Of a DNA stretch of 16,560 nt, positions 1 to 7,691 are shown piece after piece. Source of the DNA: Phycisphaerae bacterium SM23_33. GTDB lineage: Bacteria; Planctomycetota; Phycisphaerae; SM23-33. Under the pieces are notes generated by a model. It searched no databases. It was not told the DNA's origin and saw nothing but the letters and a program-made list of their open reading frames with translations. Positions within the stretch are counted from its first letter, which is position 1. Every line of letters starts with the position of its first letter. The DNA lies in assembly GCA_001303665.1 (NCBI GenBank), contig LJUF01000078.1:1-16560 (forward strand), given 5' to 3'. Both the position numbers and the translations under genes were made by a program.

Positions 1-2
1 AC

Positions 3-1364
3 CCCGAGGTCGTCGGCGTGTGGAAGCGGCCGACGCAGTCGGGCACGGTGGACGTCCACAGCCACCTCGACCCCGACAACCCCGCCGTGTGGGAGCTGAT
101 GCGGAGCAAGTACGCCGAGATCGCCCGCGAATTCCCGCTGATGGACATGGTGATCGTCAGCATGTGGGACGGCTCGGGCAGCCTGTGGTGCGTGCCGCAG
201 GCGAAGATGCCGATCCACCGCCGCCTGGCCAGGATGATCCAGACCGCACGCGAGGGCGTCCGCTCGGTGAGGAAAGACGTCATCGTCTGCTTCCGCCTGT
301 GGGGGCGGAACTGGCCCAGACAGCTTTATCTGGACTGCCACCGGCTCATCGCCGAGCTGACGGGCGTGGCCAACGCCGCCGAGCTGATGACCCCGGTGGC
401 CAAGCCCCACAACGACCCCGACCAGGTCCTGCCCGCCGTCTTCAAGGAGCTGCCCGAGGACGTGCCGCTCATGTACAAGTCCACCAACCTGGACATCGCC
501 GACGCCCAGATGCTCACCGGCGCGCTGGGAAAGTATCCGCCCGAGCGCGACCAGATCCTCGAGATTTCGTACGAGCAGTACCACAAGAAGCCCTGGCCGT
601 GGTGCAAGCTTCGGCACATTCGCAGGGGCCTCGACGGGGTCAAAGAGCACAAGCTGGCCGGCTTCCTGGCCCTGCCGGTGAACATGGGCAACAACGACCG
701 GCAGTCCAACCCCGACGCTGGCGGCCTCGGGAGGATGAACACCTGGCTGCTGGAAAGGCTGCTGGCCGGCGACCGCCGCGACGACGGCGAGCTCGTGGCC
801 GCCTGGCTGGCAGAGCAGTTCGGCGGCCCGCAGCCGGCCAAGGCCGCCGAGGTCCTGCTGGAGGCCGACGATCTCGTCGGCCGCGGCATCCAGTGGGGCG
901 GCGGAAAGAACCGCGTGCCCTTCGGCTCCCTGCACACCACCAAGCTGTACTGGATGTTCGACGGCTTCGCCGACCCGGAGTTTCCCCATCGCCTGGCCAA
1001 TCCGACCCGCGAGCTGCTCGAGGGCCTGGCCCAGATGCACACCGATGCCCACCAGCGGACCCGGGCCGCCCTCGAGAAGGTCAAGGCCGCCCGCGCCGCG
1101 ATGCATCCGGGGCTGTACGACGAGCTGTCGGCCGGCCTGGGCGCCCTGGCCGACGCGATCCTATTGTGCTGCGACTGGCACGCCTATCTGCTGTTGGAGT
1201 ACGGGATCGAGCGCGGGCTGTACCCGCCCGACCGGCTTCACCTCGGCCGCATGTCGCGCCACGCCGAGCAGTTCATCCGCCATCTCATTGACTTGAAGGA
1301 CACCCCGGCCGGCAAGTGGGCCCTGTCGCGGTTGGACTTTCCCGACCCGTTCCCATTGACCTGA
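3..1364 (+). CDS. GH67 / alpha-glucuronidase-like glycosidase, 5'-truncated by the window edge
   Basis: The frame is open to the left edge, so the gene starts outside the window; a GTG at 18 is in frame, but nothing marks it as the real start. About 454 codons are visible. The first part resembles the back half of a TIM-barrel glycosidase: strands such as MDMVIVSMWDGSG and DVIVCFRLWG, then VPLMYKSTNLD and ILEISYEQYHKKPWPW, where family GH67 and related planctomycete glycosidases carry the strand ends that build the sugar site. The stretch GRMNTWLLERLLAGD and the following VAAWLAEQFGG resemble the helical region after the barrel in that group. The last 150 residues are mostly helical. A role in removing uronic acid or another side sugar from plant or algal glycan is inferred from the fold, not shown. 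The N-terminal signal peptide, if any, is outside the window. The 44-base gap to the next gene allows co-transcription. It could instead belong to an unclassified glycosidase-like family. Confidence 0.6.
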   Translation, partial: PEVVGVWKRPTQSGTVDVHSHLDPDNPAVWELMRSKYAEIAREFPLMDMVIVSMWDGSGSLWCVPQAKMPIHRRLARMIQTAREGVRSVRKDVIVCFRLWGRNWPRQLYLDCHRLIAELTGVANAAELMTPVAKPHNDPDQVLPAVFKELPEDVPLMYKSTNLDIADAQMLTGALGKYPPERDQILEISYEQYHKKPWPWCKLRHIRRGLDGVKEHKLAGFLALPVNMGNNDRQSNPDAGGLGRMNTWLLERLLAGDRRDDGELVAAWLAEQFGGPQPAKAAEVLLEADDLVGRGIQWGGGKNRVPFGSLHTTKLYWMFDGFADPEFPHRLANPTRELLEGLAQMHTDAHQRTRAALEKVKAARAAMHPGLYDELSAGLGALADAILLCCDWHAYLLLEYGIERGLYPPDRLHLGRMSRHAEQFIRHLIDLKDTPAGKWALSRLDFPDPFPLT

Positions 1365-1408
1365 ACCGCTTTCGAAGGGCCTTGCCGGCGGGGCGGTGGA
1401 GTCAGGCC

Positions 1409-2188
1409 ATGAGCGCCGGGCGAGTCAGTGCCTTCCCCCTGGTTGACCGGTACGTGGGAACGCGGATGGGCGTTGACCTGTCGCGCCTGCGGCCGGGTCG
1501 GACCGTCGTCGTGGAAACGTCACGCCGGCTTCAGCGCGAGCAGAACTACGGCTATATCCGCGCCCTGTGGTGGAGCTGGTTCGCGGATGGATGCTCGGCC
1601 GTCAGCGTCCCGCCGGGAGCGGGGGAGGCCGTGCGGGAGATTGCTGAGAACATCACGGGTCCTGATCGGCTGTTTGAACCCGCGTTGGCCGGGCAGTTGC
1701 AGGTCCCCGTCAGCGCCGCTCTCGCCCGGGCGTCTCGGGCCGGCGTGGACCGCGTGCTGCATGACCGTCACCTCGCCTGCAATGCCGAGCTGCTGCGGCG
1801 GCACCGGTCCGGCGACTGCCGCCGAATCGTCGACGAGACGATCCCGCCGGCCGAGGGGCTCAGCCTGCCGACCCACTGCTTCCCCGACGGGGTGGCGTAC
1901 GGCGTCGTCGCCGACGGCAAGGTCGTTTCCATCGCGTACGCCCACCGGACCGGGGTGATGGAGGATCGGGTCGCGGATCTGGCCGTTGACGGAACCGCCG
2001 TCGCCTACCGACGCCGGGGCTACGCCAAGACGGCCGTCTCGGCCGTGGTGGAGCACTTCACCCGAGCCGGCGGCGAGGCCCTCTGGGTCTGCCGACCCGA
2101 TAACGTGGCTGCGATCGCCACCGCCGGCAGCGTGGGCTTCCTGCCGTATGCCCTCACCTTGGTCCTTTCGGCGCCCGCGCCGGTCTGA
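1409..2188 (+). CDS. GNAT-family N-acetyltransferase
   Basis: A 259-residue protein. The ATG at 1409 is preferred over an upstream ATG at 1316 because the latter lies inside the previous gene, and a GGTGGAG purine stretch sits about eight bases before 1409. The C-terminal half carries the GNAT fold: a strand pair around residues 162-180 (GVAYGVVADGKVVSIAYAHR), a strand at 186-193, then the acetyl-CoA pyrophosphate loop YRRRGYA at 200-206 followed by a helix, and finally VCRPDNVAAIATAGSVGF (227-244), which matches the family's N-x-x-A-x-x-x-x-x-x-x-GF end. The first 140 residues form a separate N-terminal domain I do not recognise by name. Enzymes of this family move an acetyl group from acetyl-CoA to an amine; the acceptor cannot be read from sequence. 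It follows the glycosidase by 44 bases and has no signal peptide, so it is probably cytoplasmic. Confidence 0.8.
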   Translation: MSAGRVSAFPLVDRYVGTRMGVDLSRLRPGRTVVVETSRRLQREQNYGYIRALWWSWFADGCSAVSVPPGAGEAVREIAENITGPDRLFEPALAGQLQVPVSAALARASRAGVDRVLHDRHLACNAELLRRHRSGDCRRIVDETIPPAEGLSLPTHCFPDGVAYGVVADGKVVSIAYAHRTGVMEDRVADLAVDGTAVAYRRRGYAKTAVSAVVEHFTRAGGEALWVCRPDNVAAIATAGSVGFLPYALTLVLSAPAPV

Positions 2189-2231
2189 ACGGCGGCGGCC
2201 GTGCAGGGGAGCAAAAATCTTTATTTTGTTC

Positions 2232-2260
2232 TTGCAGCCTCTACAAGTGTAGAGTAGGAT
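2232..2260 (+). promoter_or_regulatory. Candidate sigma70-type promoter of the blaI-like gene
   Basis: TTGCAG at 2232-2237 and TAGGAT at 2255-2260 are separated by exactly 17 bases. This lies 28 bases before the BlaI-like start codon, in the only AT-rich patch of the region (2211-2233). Each box has mismatches (3/6 and 4/6 to consensus), so the call rests on spacing, position and the repressor dyad lying between the boxes. Confidence 0.55.
2239..2254 (+). promoter_or_regulatory. BlaI/MecI-type operator (perfect dyad)
   Basis: CTCTACA, two bases, TGTAGAG: a perfect 7-base inverted repeat around AG. It contains the TACA-N2-TGTA core known for BlaI/MecI/CopY-family operators. It fills 16 of the 17 spacer bases between the proposed -35 and -10 boxes, so a bound dimer would block RNA polymerase directly. 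The repressor it would bind is encoded 34 bases downstream, which implies autoregulation. A looser related stretch, TCTAC-N5-TAGAG, follows at about 2260-2274 and might be a second, weaker site. Confidence 0.75.
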
Positions 2261-2288
2261 CTACGCGGTTAGAGTCAAGCAGGCGGAC

Positions 2289-2690
2289 ATGGCCAGGGCA
2301 AGTCACAAACTGACCGAAGCCGAGTGGGCCATCATGCAGGCCGTCTGGAAGCTTCAGCCCTGCGCGGCCCCAACGGTCCAGGAGGCGCTGGCGGGGGCGC
2401 GGAAGTGGTCCTACAGCACCGTCAAGACCATCATGGACCGCATGGCGGCCAAGGGGCTGCTGGCGACGGAGAAGATCCGCAACCTCGTGCTGTACCGCTC
2501 GGCGGTCACCCGCCGCCAGGCCCAGCGGGGCGAGGTCATGCGGACCATCAAGCAGGCCTTCAACGGCGCCCTGACGCCCATGATGCAGTTTCTGCTCGAG
2601 GGCCATGACTTCACCGAGCAGCAGCTGGGCGAGCTGGAAGCCCTTATCCATAAGAAACGCAGGCAATCGAGCAAGCGCAGGAAGCGTTGA
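2289..2690 (+). CDS. BlaI/MecI/CopY-family transcriptional repressor
   Basis: A 133-residue protein, the usual length for the family. Residues 6-70 form the winged helix: LTEAEWAIMQAVW is the conserved first helix, WSYSTVKTIMDRMAAKGLL (residues 40-58) is the DNA-recognition helix plus the next turn, and VLYRSAVTRRQA is the wing. Residues 75-120 form the dimerisation helices, and the tail is strongly basic (KKRRQSSKRRKR). BlaI-type proteins bind a TACA-N2-TGTA dyad as dimers and are released when a partner M56 metalloprotease triggers their cleavage near the start of the dimer domain. Both a matching dyad upstream and an M56 gene 49 bases downstream are present, so this is the repressor half of a two-gene sensor-repressor unit. 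The ATG at 2289 is the first one after the promoter; the ribosome site (GGCGG) is weak. Beta-lactam sensing should not be assumed, as most planctomycete pairs of this kind have no known signal. Confidence 0.92.
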   Translation: MARASHKLTEAEWAIMQAVWKLQPCAAPTVQEALAGARKWSYSTVKTIMDRMAAKGLLATEKIRNLVLYRSAVTRRQAQRGEVMRTIKQAFNGALTPMMQFLLEGHDFTEQQLGELEALIHKKRRQSSKRRKR

Positions 2691-2739
2691 TCGTCTCGGC
2701 ATCCTGGTGGGTAGCGTGTGCCAGCAAGGGGTCAAGGCC

Positions 2740-4716
2740 ATGGACGCTGTCACCGAACACCTGAACTCGATGGGGAAGGCCTTCGTTGACTTTGCCGTGC
2801 CGATGCTGATCCAGGCCGGCGCGCTGATCGTCATCCTGCTGGGGCTGGACCTGCTGCTCCGCAAAAGGGTCCGCGCCGTCGTCCGCTACTGGATCCTGGT
2901 GCTGGTTCTGGTCAAGCTTCTCCTGCCGACGACGCTTTCTTCCCCGACGGGGCTGGGGTACTGGATCGGCTGGGATGTTGGCGGCATCGGCCCGGACAGC
3001 CCGCCGGCAGTGGACCCGGCGCCCGCGCCGCCGCTGGCTCTGGTCCGGCCGGAGACAGAACTGCCACCGCCGAACCTCCCACCCTCGGCGGACCTGGCGG
3101 CCGAGACCGCCGCAGCGCCGGCCGCGACCTTCGCGCGCCCGGTGCCGATCACCTGGCAGGCGATTGCCCTGCTGGTGTGGCTGGCGGTGGGTACGGGGAT
3201 GACGGCCGTGCTGGTCCAGCGCTTGGTCTACGTCAGAGGCCTGATGCGCCGGCCCGCCGCCGGAGGCCCGGCCGAGCAGCCCGGCGGCGCTCGCCGTGAG
3301 CTCTCAGACATGCTCCAGGATTGCCGCGCCCGGTTAAGGATCCGCAGGCCCGTCCGGCTCAAGCTTTCGCCCGGGACCACCGGCCCCGCGGTATGCGGGC
3401 TGTTCCGGCCGGTGATCCTGCTGCCGGAGAACCTGGCGCAGCGGCTGAATTCCCGGCAGCTGACCGCCGTGCTGCTGCACGAGCTGGCCCATGTCAAGCG
3501 CGGCGATTTGTGGGTGAACCTGGCCCAGGCCGTCTTGCAGATCGCCTATTTCTACAACCCGCTGCTGTGGCTGGCCAACGCCGTCATCCGCCGCGTCCGC
3601 GAGCAGGCCGTGGACGAGATGGTGCTGGTGGCCATGGGCGAGGCCGCCCGGGAATACCCCGACACGCTGGTGAGCGTGGCCCGGCTGTCGCTTACGCGTC
3701 CGGCCCTGATCCTGCGGCTGGTCGGGGTGGTGGAATCGAAGCGGGCCCTGGCCGGGCGGATTAAGCACATCCTCACCCGCCCGCTGCCGCGGACGGCCCG
3801 GCTGGGCGCGATCGGGCTGCTGGCGATCCTCATCGGCGCCGCCGTGCTGTTGCCCATGGCCGGAGCCGGGGCCAGGGAAGGCGACGGCCCCGCGGCTGCC
3901 TCCGGAAAGGCCCAGGAATCGGCCGCTGCCGGCCCCTGGCGCGGCGGCTACCTCGATCTCCGCGTGGTCCACAGACATACCAAGAAGCCGCTGCCGGGGG
4001 TCCGCCTGAAGGTGCGGGCACGCGCGGACGGCCGGCAAGAGGAGTGGCAAGACAAGACCGATGCCCAGGGCCGATGCCGGATCAGGCTGCCCGACAGGCC
4101 GCCGGAGTCCCTGAGCATCTATCCTGAGAAAGAAGGCTTTGCCCCGTTGCGGGTCGTGTGGGAGGAAAAGCCCACTCCGGCGGTTCCCGGGACGTTCACG
4201 GTCTCGATGGAGCCGGGCACGACGATCGGCGGCCTCGTTCAGAACGAGCAGGGCGAGCCCATCGAGGGCGCCGTGGTGTGCCTGTTCTACCTGCGCCCGG
4301 ACCCGGCCGCCGGGCCGAACGCGCGGGTCAATATCTGGCTTCGCGAGCTCACGACCGACAAGCAGGGCCGATGGCGCTGCAATTTCATGCCTGCGGAGTT
4401 TGAGGACCTGCGAATCCTGCTGAAGCACCCGGATTACGCCAGCAACAACTGGGCGCACGGCATCCCCATGCCCATTGTCCCGGTGCCGGCGCCGGCGAAG
4501 CTGCGGGACCTGACCGCCGTCATGGTCATGAGCAAGGGCTCGACGTTGGAGGGCACGGTAACCGACGCCGAAGGCAGACCGATTCCGGGGGCCCGGGTCA
4601 TGCTCGGGTCCGATCGGTTCGTTCTGCCCTACCCGCCCAGCAGGACCGACCGGAACGGGCAGTACCGCTTCGCGCGGCCACCGGTCGCTGCGCTGGCGGG
4701 TAGACACGGACGCTGA
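2740..4716 (+). CDS. BlaR1-like M56 membrane metalloprotease with C-terminal beta-sandwich repeats; truncated by a frame break near 4670
   Basis: ATG 2740 is chosen over upstream in-frame codons (the open frame begins inside the repressor gene) because AAGGGG at 2725-2730 lies nine bases before it and a membrane helix follows. Residues 20-40 and 46-64 are membrane helices. A Pro/Ala-rich loop spans 65-137, and a third helix lies at 138-160. The zinc site HELAH is at 247-251 with E288 in VREQAVDE downstream, as in peptidase family M56. A fourth helix lies at 355-374. The outer part then holds carboxypeptidase-regulatory/CNA_B-like modules: one from about 393, a second starting GTTIGGLVQNEQGEPIEGA, and a third starting GSTLEGTVTDAEGRPIPGA. 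The third is cut after TDRNGQYRF, and the last dozen or so codons to the stop at 4716 look like out-of-frame read-through. The protease part is intact; the sensor part is incomplete. In BlaR1 the protease acts on the repressor; the partner here is the BlaI-like protein 49 bases upstream. Confidence 0.88.
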   Translation: MDAVTEHLNSMGKAFVDFAVPMLIQAGALIVILLGLDLLLRKRVRAVVRYWILVLVLVKLLLPTTLSSPTGLGYWIGWDVGGIGPDSPPAVDPAPAPPLALVRPETELPPPNLPPSADLAAETAAAPAATFARPVPITWQAIALLVWLAVGTGMTAVLVQRLVYVRGLMRRPAAGGPAEQPGGARRELSDMLQDCRARLRIRRPVRLKLSPGTTGPAVCGLFRPVILLPENLAQRLNSRQLTAVLLHELAHVKRGDLWVNLAQAVLQIAYFYNPLLWLANAVIRRVREQAVDEMVLVAMGEAAREYPDTLVSVARLSLTRPALILRLVGVVESKRALAGRIKHILTRPLPRTARLGAIGLLAILIGAAVLLPMAGAGAREGDGPAAASGKAQESAAAGPWRGGYLDLRVVHRHTKKPLPGVRLKVRARADGRQEEWQDKTDAQGRCRIRLPDRPPESLSIYPEKEGFAPLRVVWEEKPTPAVPGTFTVSMEPGTTIGGLVQNEQGEPIEGAVVCLFYLRPDPAAGPNARVNIWLRELTTDKQGRWRCNFMPAEFEDLRILLKHPDYASNNWAHGIPMPIVPVPAPAKLRDLTAVMVMSKGSTLEGTVTDAEGRPIPGARVMLGSDRFVLPYPPSRTDRNGQYRFARPPVAALAGRHGR

Positions 4717-5809
4717 AGGGCGCTTCCGGTGGAGCGGCGCCCCGGCGGACGAGGTGCTCTTCGACGTGTACAAGGCAGACTACATGCGAGTCTCCGCCCG
4801 GCCGCTCACGGCACGGGACGAGGAATACGTTATCGCCATGGCCCGGCCGCTTCAGGTCCGCGGCAGGGGTGTTGACGCCAGGACGGGAACGCCGATACCA
4901 AGATTCCGGTTGATTCCCGGCATCGACTGGATGCGGGGTGGCAGCCCCAGTTGGCAGGGCGGCTCCGAAGCAAAGACCTTCATCGGCGGCAGCTACGAGA
5001 TCGCATTCACGCAGCCGTATCCTGCCCGGCTGATTCGTATCGAGGCCGAGGGATACAAGCCCGCGATCTCCCGTTGCATCAACATGGACGAAGGCGAGGT
5101 GGTCGCCGACTTCAAGCTGGAGAAAGGCGCCGCCTCTGTGGGGGTCGCGGGGGTTGTACTGGGAACGAGCGGCAAGCCGCTCGGCGGGGCGGAGGTGGTC
5201 CTGTGCACGCCTTCGGAGGGCGGGTACATCCGCAACGGCAGGCAGGTAGCCCACGAAGGCGCGGGCCACGTGACGACCGGCCCGGACGGGCGCTTCGCCT
5301 TTCCGGCCCCGACCGAGACCTGTCTCGTCGTGGTGCTGCATGAGACCGGCTACGCCGAGGTGACCGATAAACAACTGGCCGTCTCGGCCCGGATCCGGCT
5401 GGAGCCCTGGGGCCGGATCGAAGGGACCCTCATGATCGGCATCAAGCCCGGGGCGGGCGAAACAATCAATGTCTCGCAGGACCTCCCCGCCCCTGAGCCT
5501 GGCCAGCCGCGCCTTTTACACGACATCACGGCGGTCACTGACAAGGAGGGTTGGTTCACGATCGACCGCCTTCCGGCCGGCAGGGTAATCGTGGCTCGCT
5601 CCGTGGAGGTCGGGTGGTTCCGCTCGGGCGGACAGCAGGCCACCAAGGTCAACGTCAAGCCCGGCCAGACCGTGCAGGTGGCGCTGGGCGGATTTTCACG
5701 GCCTTGCCCAAGCCCAAGCTGCCGGACGACTGGGCCGCCATGCACGCCGCGGCCCGGCAGTGGTGGCGCCAACAGTGGAGCCAAACCGAAGAAGGCAAGG
5801 CCTTCTTGA
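4670..5809 (+). pseudogene. Middle segment of the M56 fusion protein (beta-sandwich repeats), shifted out of frame
   Basis: From about 4670 the coding signal moves to the +1 frame. It reads SRGHRSLRW then TDAEGRFRWSGAPADEVLFD, the second half of a carboxypeptidase-regulatory-like module, with no start of its own. The first usable start codons are GTG 4754 and ATG 4785, neither with a convincing ribosome site. Further modules follow: one beginning LQVRGRGVDARTGTPIPRF and ending EAEGYKPAI, one beginning VGVAGVVLGTSGKPLGGAEV with GPDGRFAF, and one beginning GRIEGTLMIG with TDKEGWFTIDRLPAG. The meaningful sequence stops near 5690 (KPGQTVQVALGG). The remaining 38 or so codons to the stop at 5809 are Pro/Arg/Gly-rich and out of frame relative to the next homologous part. 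These modules would lie outside the cytoplasmic membrane as the sensor or spacer arm of the M56 protein. If the breaks are assembly or sequencing errors, this is simply the interior of one gene of more than 1,250 codons. Confidence 0.75.
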
Positions 5810-6549
5810 AGGCGCAAGAAGAGGCCCGCCGCAATCGCAGGCACTTTGGCTTCAGGATAGCCCGCGACGGCTCTTTCCGCGTGCCTGACGTCCCGGCCGG
5901 CGATTACGAGTTAGGCGTGGAGCTGCGCGAGCCGCCGAAGGGCGGAGGTGCCGACGAGGGCAAGGTCGTCGGTCTGGTGAGGCACGAATTCACAGTGCCG
6001 CAGATGCCCGGCGGGCGGAGCGACGAGCCGCTGGATCTGGGCAAGGTCGAACTTCAGCTTTTCGCCCACCTGAAGCTCGGCGAGAAGGCGCCGCCGTTTG
6101 AGACCACGACCCTGGACGGCAAGCCGCTGAAGCTCACCGACTGTCGCGGCAAAGTCGTCCTGCTGAGCTTCTGGGCGACGTCGTGGGGCCCGTGCCTGGC
6201 TGAGACGCCGCATCTCAAGGCCACGTACGAGGCCTTTGGCAAAGACCCGCGTTTCGTCATGATTGGGCTGAGCCTGGACAAGGACGTCGAGGCGGCCAGG
6301 AAGTACGTCGAGAAGAATGGCCTGAAATGGATCCAGGGCTTCCTCGGTGAGTGGTCCAAGACCCGGGTCCCCGACGGCTACGGGGTCAGAAGCGTTCCGG
6401 CGATCTTCCTGATCGGGCCGGACGGTCGGATCTTCGCCAAGGATCTCCGGGGCGATGCCATCAAGCCGGCCGTAGCCAAGGCATTGGGCCAGCCCGCTCC
6501 GGCCGAGGGCGGGAATAGGCCACCCGCCCGCGCGGGCGACGGGAAGTAG
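5692..6549 (+). pseudogene. C-terminal segment of the M56 fusion: last beta-sandwich module plus TlpA-like thioredoxin domain lacking one active-site Cys
   Basis: Homologous sequence resumes in the frame used by the M56 part, at IFTALPKPKLPDDWAAM. ATG 5740 is the first ATG in this stretch, but no ribosome site supports independent translation. The first section (EEGKAFLKAQEE, then ARDGSFRVPDVPAGDYEL) ends a last beta-sandwich module. From about 6067 (LKLGEKAPPFETTTLDGKPL) a TlpA/ResA/AhpC-TSA-type domain follows: the strand GKVVLLSFWATSWGPC, then RFVMIGLSLDKD, and VRSVPAIFLIGPDGRIF with the cis-Pro loop (SVP). The family active site is W-C-G-P-C. Here it reads S-W-G-P-C, with TGG at 6184-6186 where the first Cys codon belongs, and only the second Cys (6193-6195) kept. 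It therefore should not work as an ordinary dithiol reductase. The stop at 6549 lies 19 bases from the end of the convergent enolase-family gene. Confidence 0.75.
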
Positions 6550-6568
6550 GCGAAACGCAGGTCGGCTG

Positions 6569-7660
6569 TCACTGGCGCTGACTTACCTGGCGGTCGGCGG
6601 CGGCCAGCCAGGATGGGTTTATCTGCACGCCCCAGCCGGGGCCGGGCGGAACGGCCACCTGCCCGTCGCGGACCTCCAGGGCGGGATGATAGATCTCGCC
6701 GGCCCAGTCATTCGGTTCGATGGAAAACTCCATGTGAGGGCCGGCGTTGGGAATGGCCGCCAGCAGGTGCAGCGTGAAGACGCTGACCATGGACAGGTTG
6801 GCCGAGTGCGGCACGCAGGGCAGGCCGGCTTCGGCGGCCATGGCCGCAACGCGCAGGGCCCGGGTCAGGCCGCCGACGTAGCAGACGTCCGGCTGCACGA
6901 TGTCCACGGCGTGCATGGCGATCATCCGCCGCCACTGGGCCAGGTCGTTGTCCTGCTCGCCGCCGGCCACGGGAACCTCCAGCGCCGCCGCTACCTCGGC
7001 CGTCCATTCCAGCTCCCAGTACGGGCAGGGCTCCTCGAAGTGGCAGACGCCGTGGTCCTGGAGCATCCTGCCGACCTCGATGGCCTTGGCGGGCCTGTAG
7101 CAACTGTTGCCGTCCACCAGCAGGGCCACGTCCGGGCCGACGGCCTTTCGCACCGCCGGCACGAGCGATTCCGTCCGGCCGGGCCACTGGTCCTCATCGT
7201 GGCCGCACACCTTGCCGATGCGGACCTTGAAGGCGGCGAAATCCTTGGCGTCGCGCAGGCGGGCGAGGCGCTTCGCCTCGTCGGCCGGCTGGATGTCCCT
7301 CCGCATGCTGGAGCCGTATGCCCGTATGGGCCGCGGTTTGCCGCCCAGCAGCTCGCACACGCCTTTTCCTTCCAGCCGGCCGCGGAGGTCCCATAGGGCC
7401 GTGTCCACGCCGGCCAGCGCCCGGCAGACGTACGACCAGGGGAACTTGTAGTTGGCCTCGACGCAGCGGTCGGCGATCCCGTCCACGTCGGCCGGGTCCG
7501 CCCCCAGCACCTGCGGGGCGATCTGCCGGTGCAGGACCGCTGCGGCGATGTCGGCGTTGAACGGGGCGGTCTGGCCGAAGCCCTCGGCCCCGTCGTCGCT
7601 GCGGACGCGGACGATGCTCACCGGCCCGCGGGTGAAGGTCTCAATGCTCTGAATCCTCAT
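6569..7660 (-). CDS. Mandelate racemase / muconate lactonizing enzyme family protein (probable sugar-acid dehydratase)
   Basis: A 363-residue enolase-superfamily enzyme. The N-terminal capping domain covers about 1-115, then the barrel. Visible catalytic set: K145-V-R147, metal ligands D183 (in VDGNS), E209 or E210 (in FEEP) and E235 (in GGEQ), and the pair D258 (in IVQPDV) and H285 (in VPHSAN). The spacings D183-E209-E235-D258-H285 (26, 26, 23, 27) are the same as those I recall for mandelate racemase (D195, E221, E247, D270, H297), so this belongs to the MR subgroup with a Lys/Arg side and a His-Asp side. Such enzymes abstract a proton next to a carboxylate; most bacterial ones dehydrate aldonic or uronic acids, but the substrate is not readable. 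The start is supported by GAGG about eight bases upstream on the coding strand. It follows the metallo-hydrolase gene by 31 bases, probably on the same transcript. Confidence 0.9.
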   Translation of the reverse strand: MRIQSIETFTRGPVSIVRVRSDDGAEGFGQTAPFNADIAAAVLHRQIAPQVLGADPADVDGIADRCVEANYKFPWSYVCRALAGVDTALWDLRGRLEGKGVCELLGGKPRPIRAYGSSMRRDIQPADEAKRLARLRDAKDFAAFKVRIGKVCGHDEDQWPGRTESLVPAVRKAVGPDVALLVDGNSCYRPAKAIEVGRMLQDHGVCHFEEPCPYWELEWTAEVAAALEVPVAGGEQDNDLAQWRRMIAMHAVDIVQPDVCYVGGLTRALRVAAMAAEAGLPCVPHSANLSMVSVFTLHLLAAIPNAGPHMEFSIEPNDWAGEIYHPALEVRDGQVAVPPGPGWGVQINPSWLAAADRQVSQRQ

Positions 7661-7691
7661 GCCAAGTCCTCAAGGCCCACGCATGCTGCGG

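Noticed and set aside
2170..2200. CGCCG-N7-CGGCG across the stop of the acetyltransferase gene as a terminator
   Set aside because: The stem includes the stop codon and no T-run follows directly; five-base GC arms are common by chance here.
3334..4773. A 479-codon minus-strand open frame opposite the M56 gene
   Set aside because: Same GC effect; no domain, ribosome site or promoter seen, and the plus strand encodes the HELAH protease.
4754..6549. Treating the repeat segment and the TlpA-like segment as two independent genes
   Set aside because: Neither has a convincing ribosome site or promoter, homologous sequence begins before the first start codons, and the segments start and end in mid-module.
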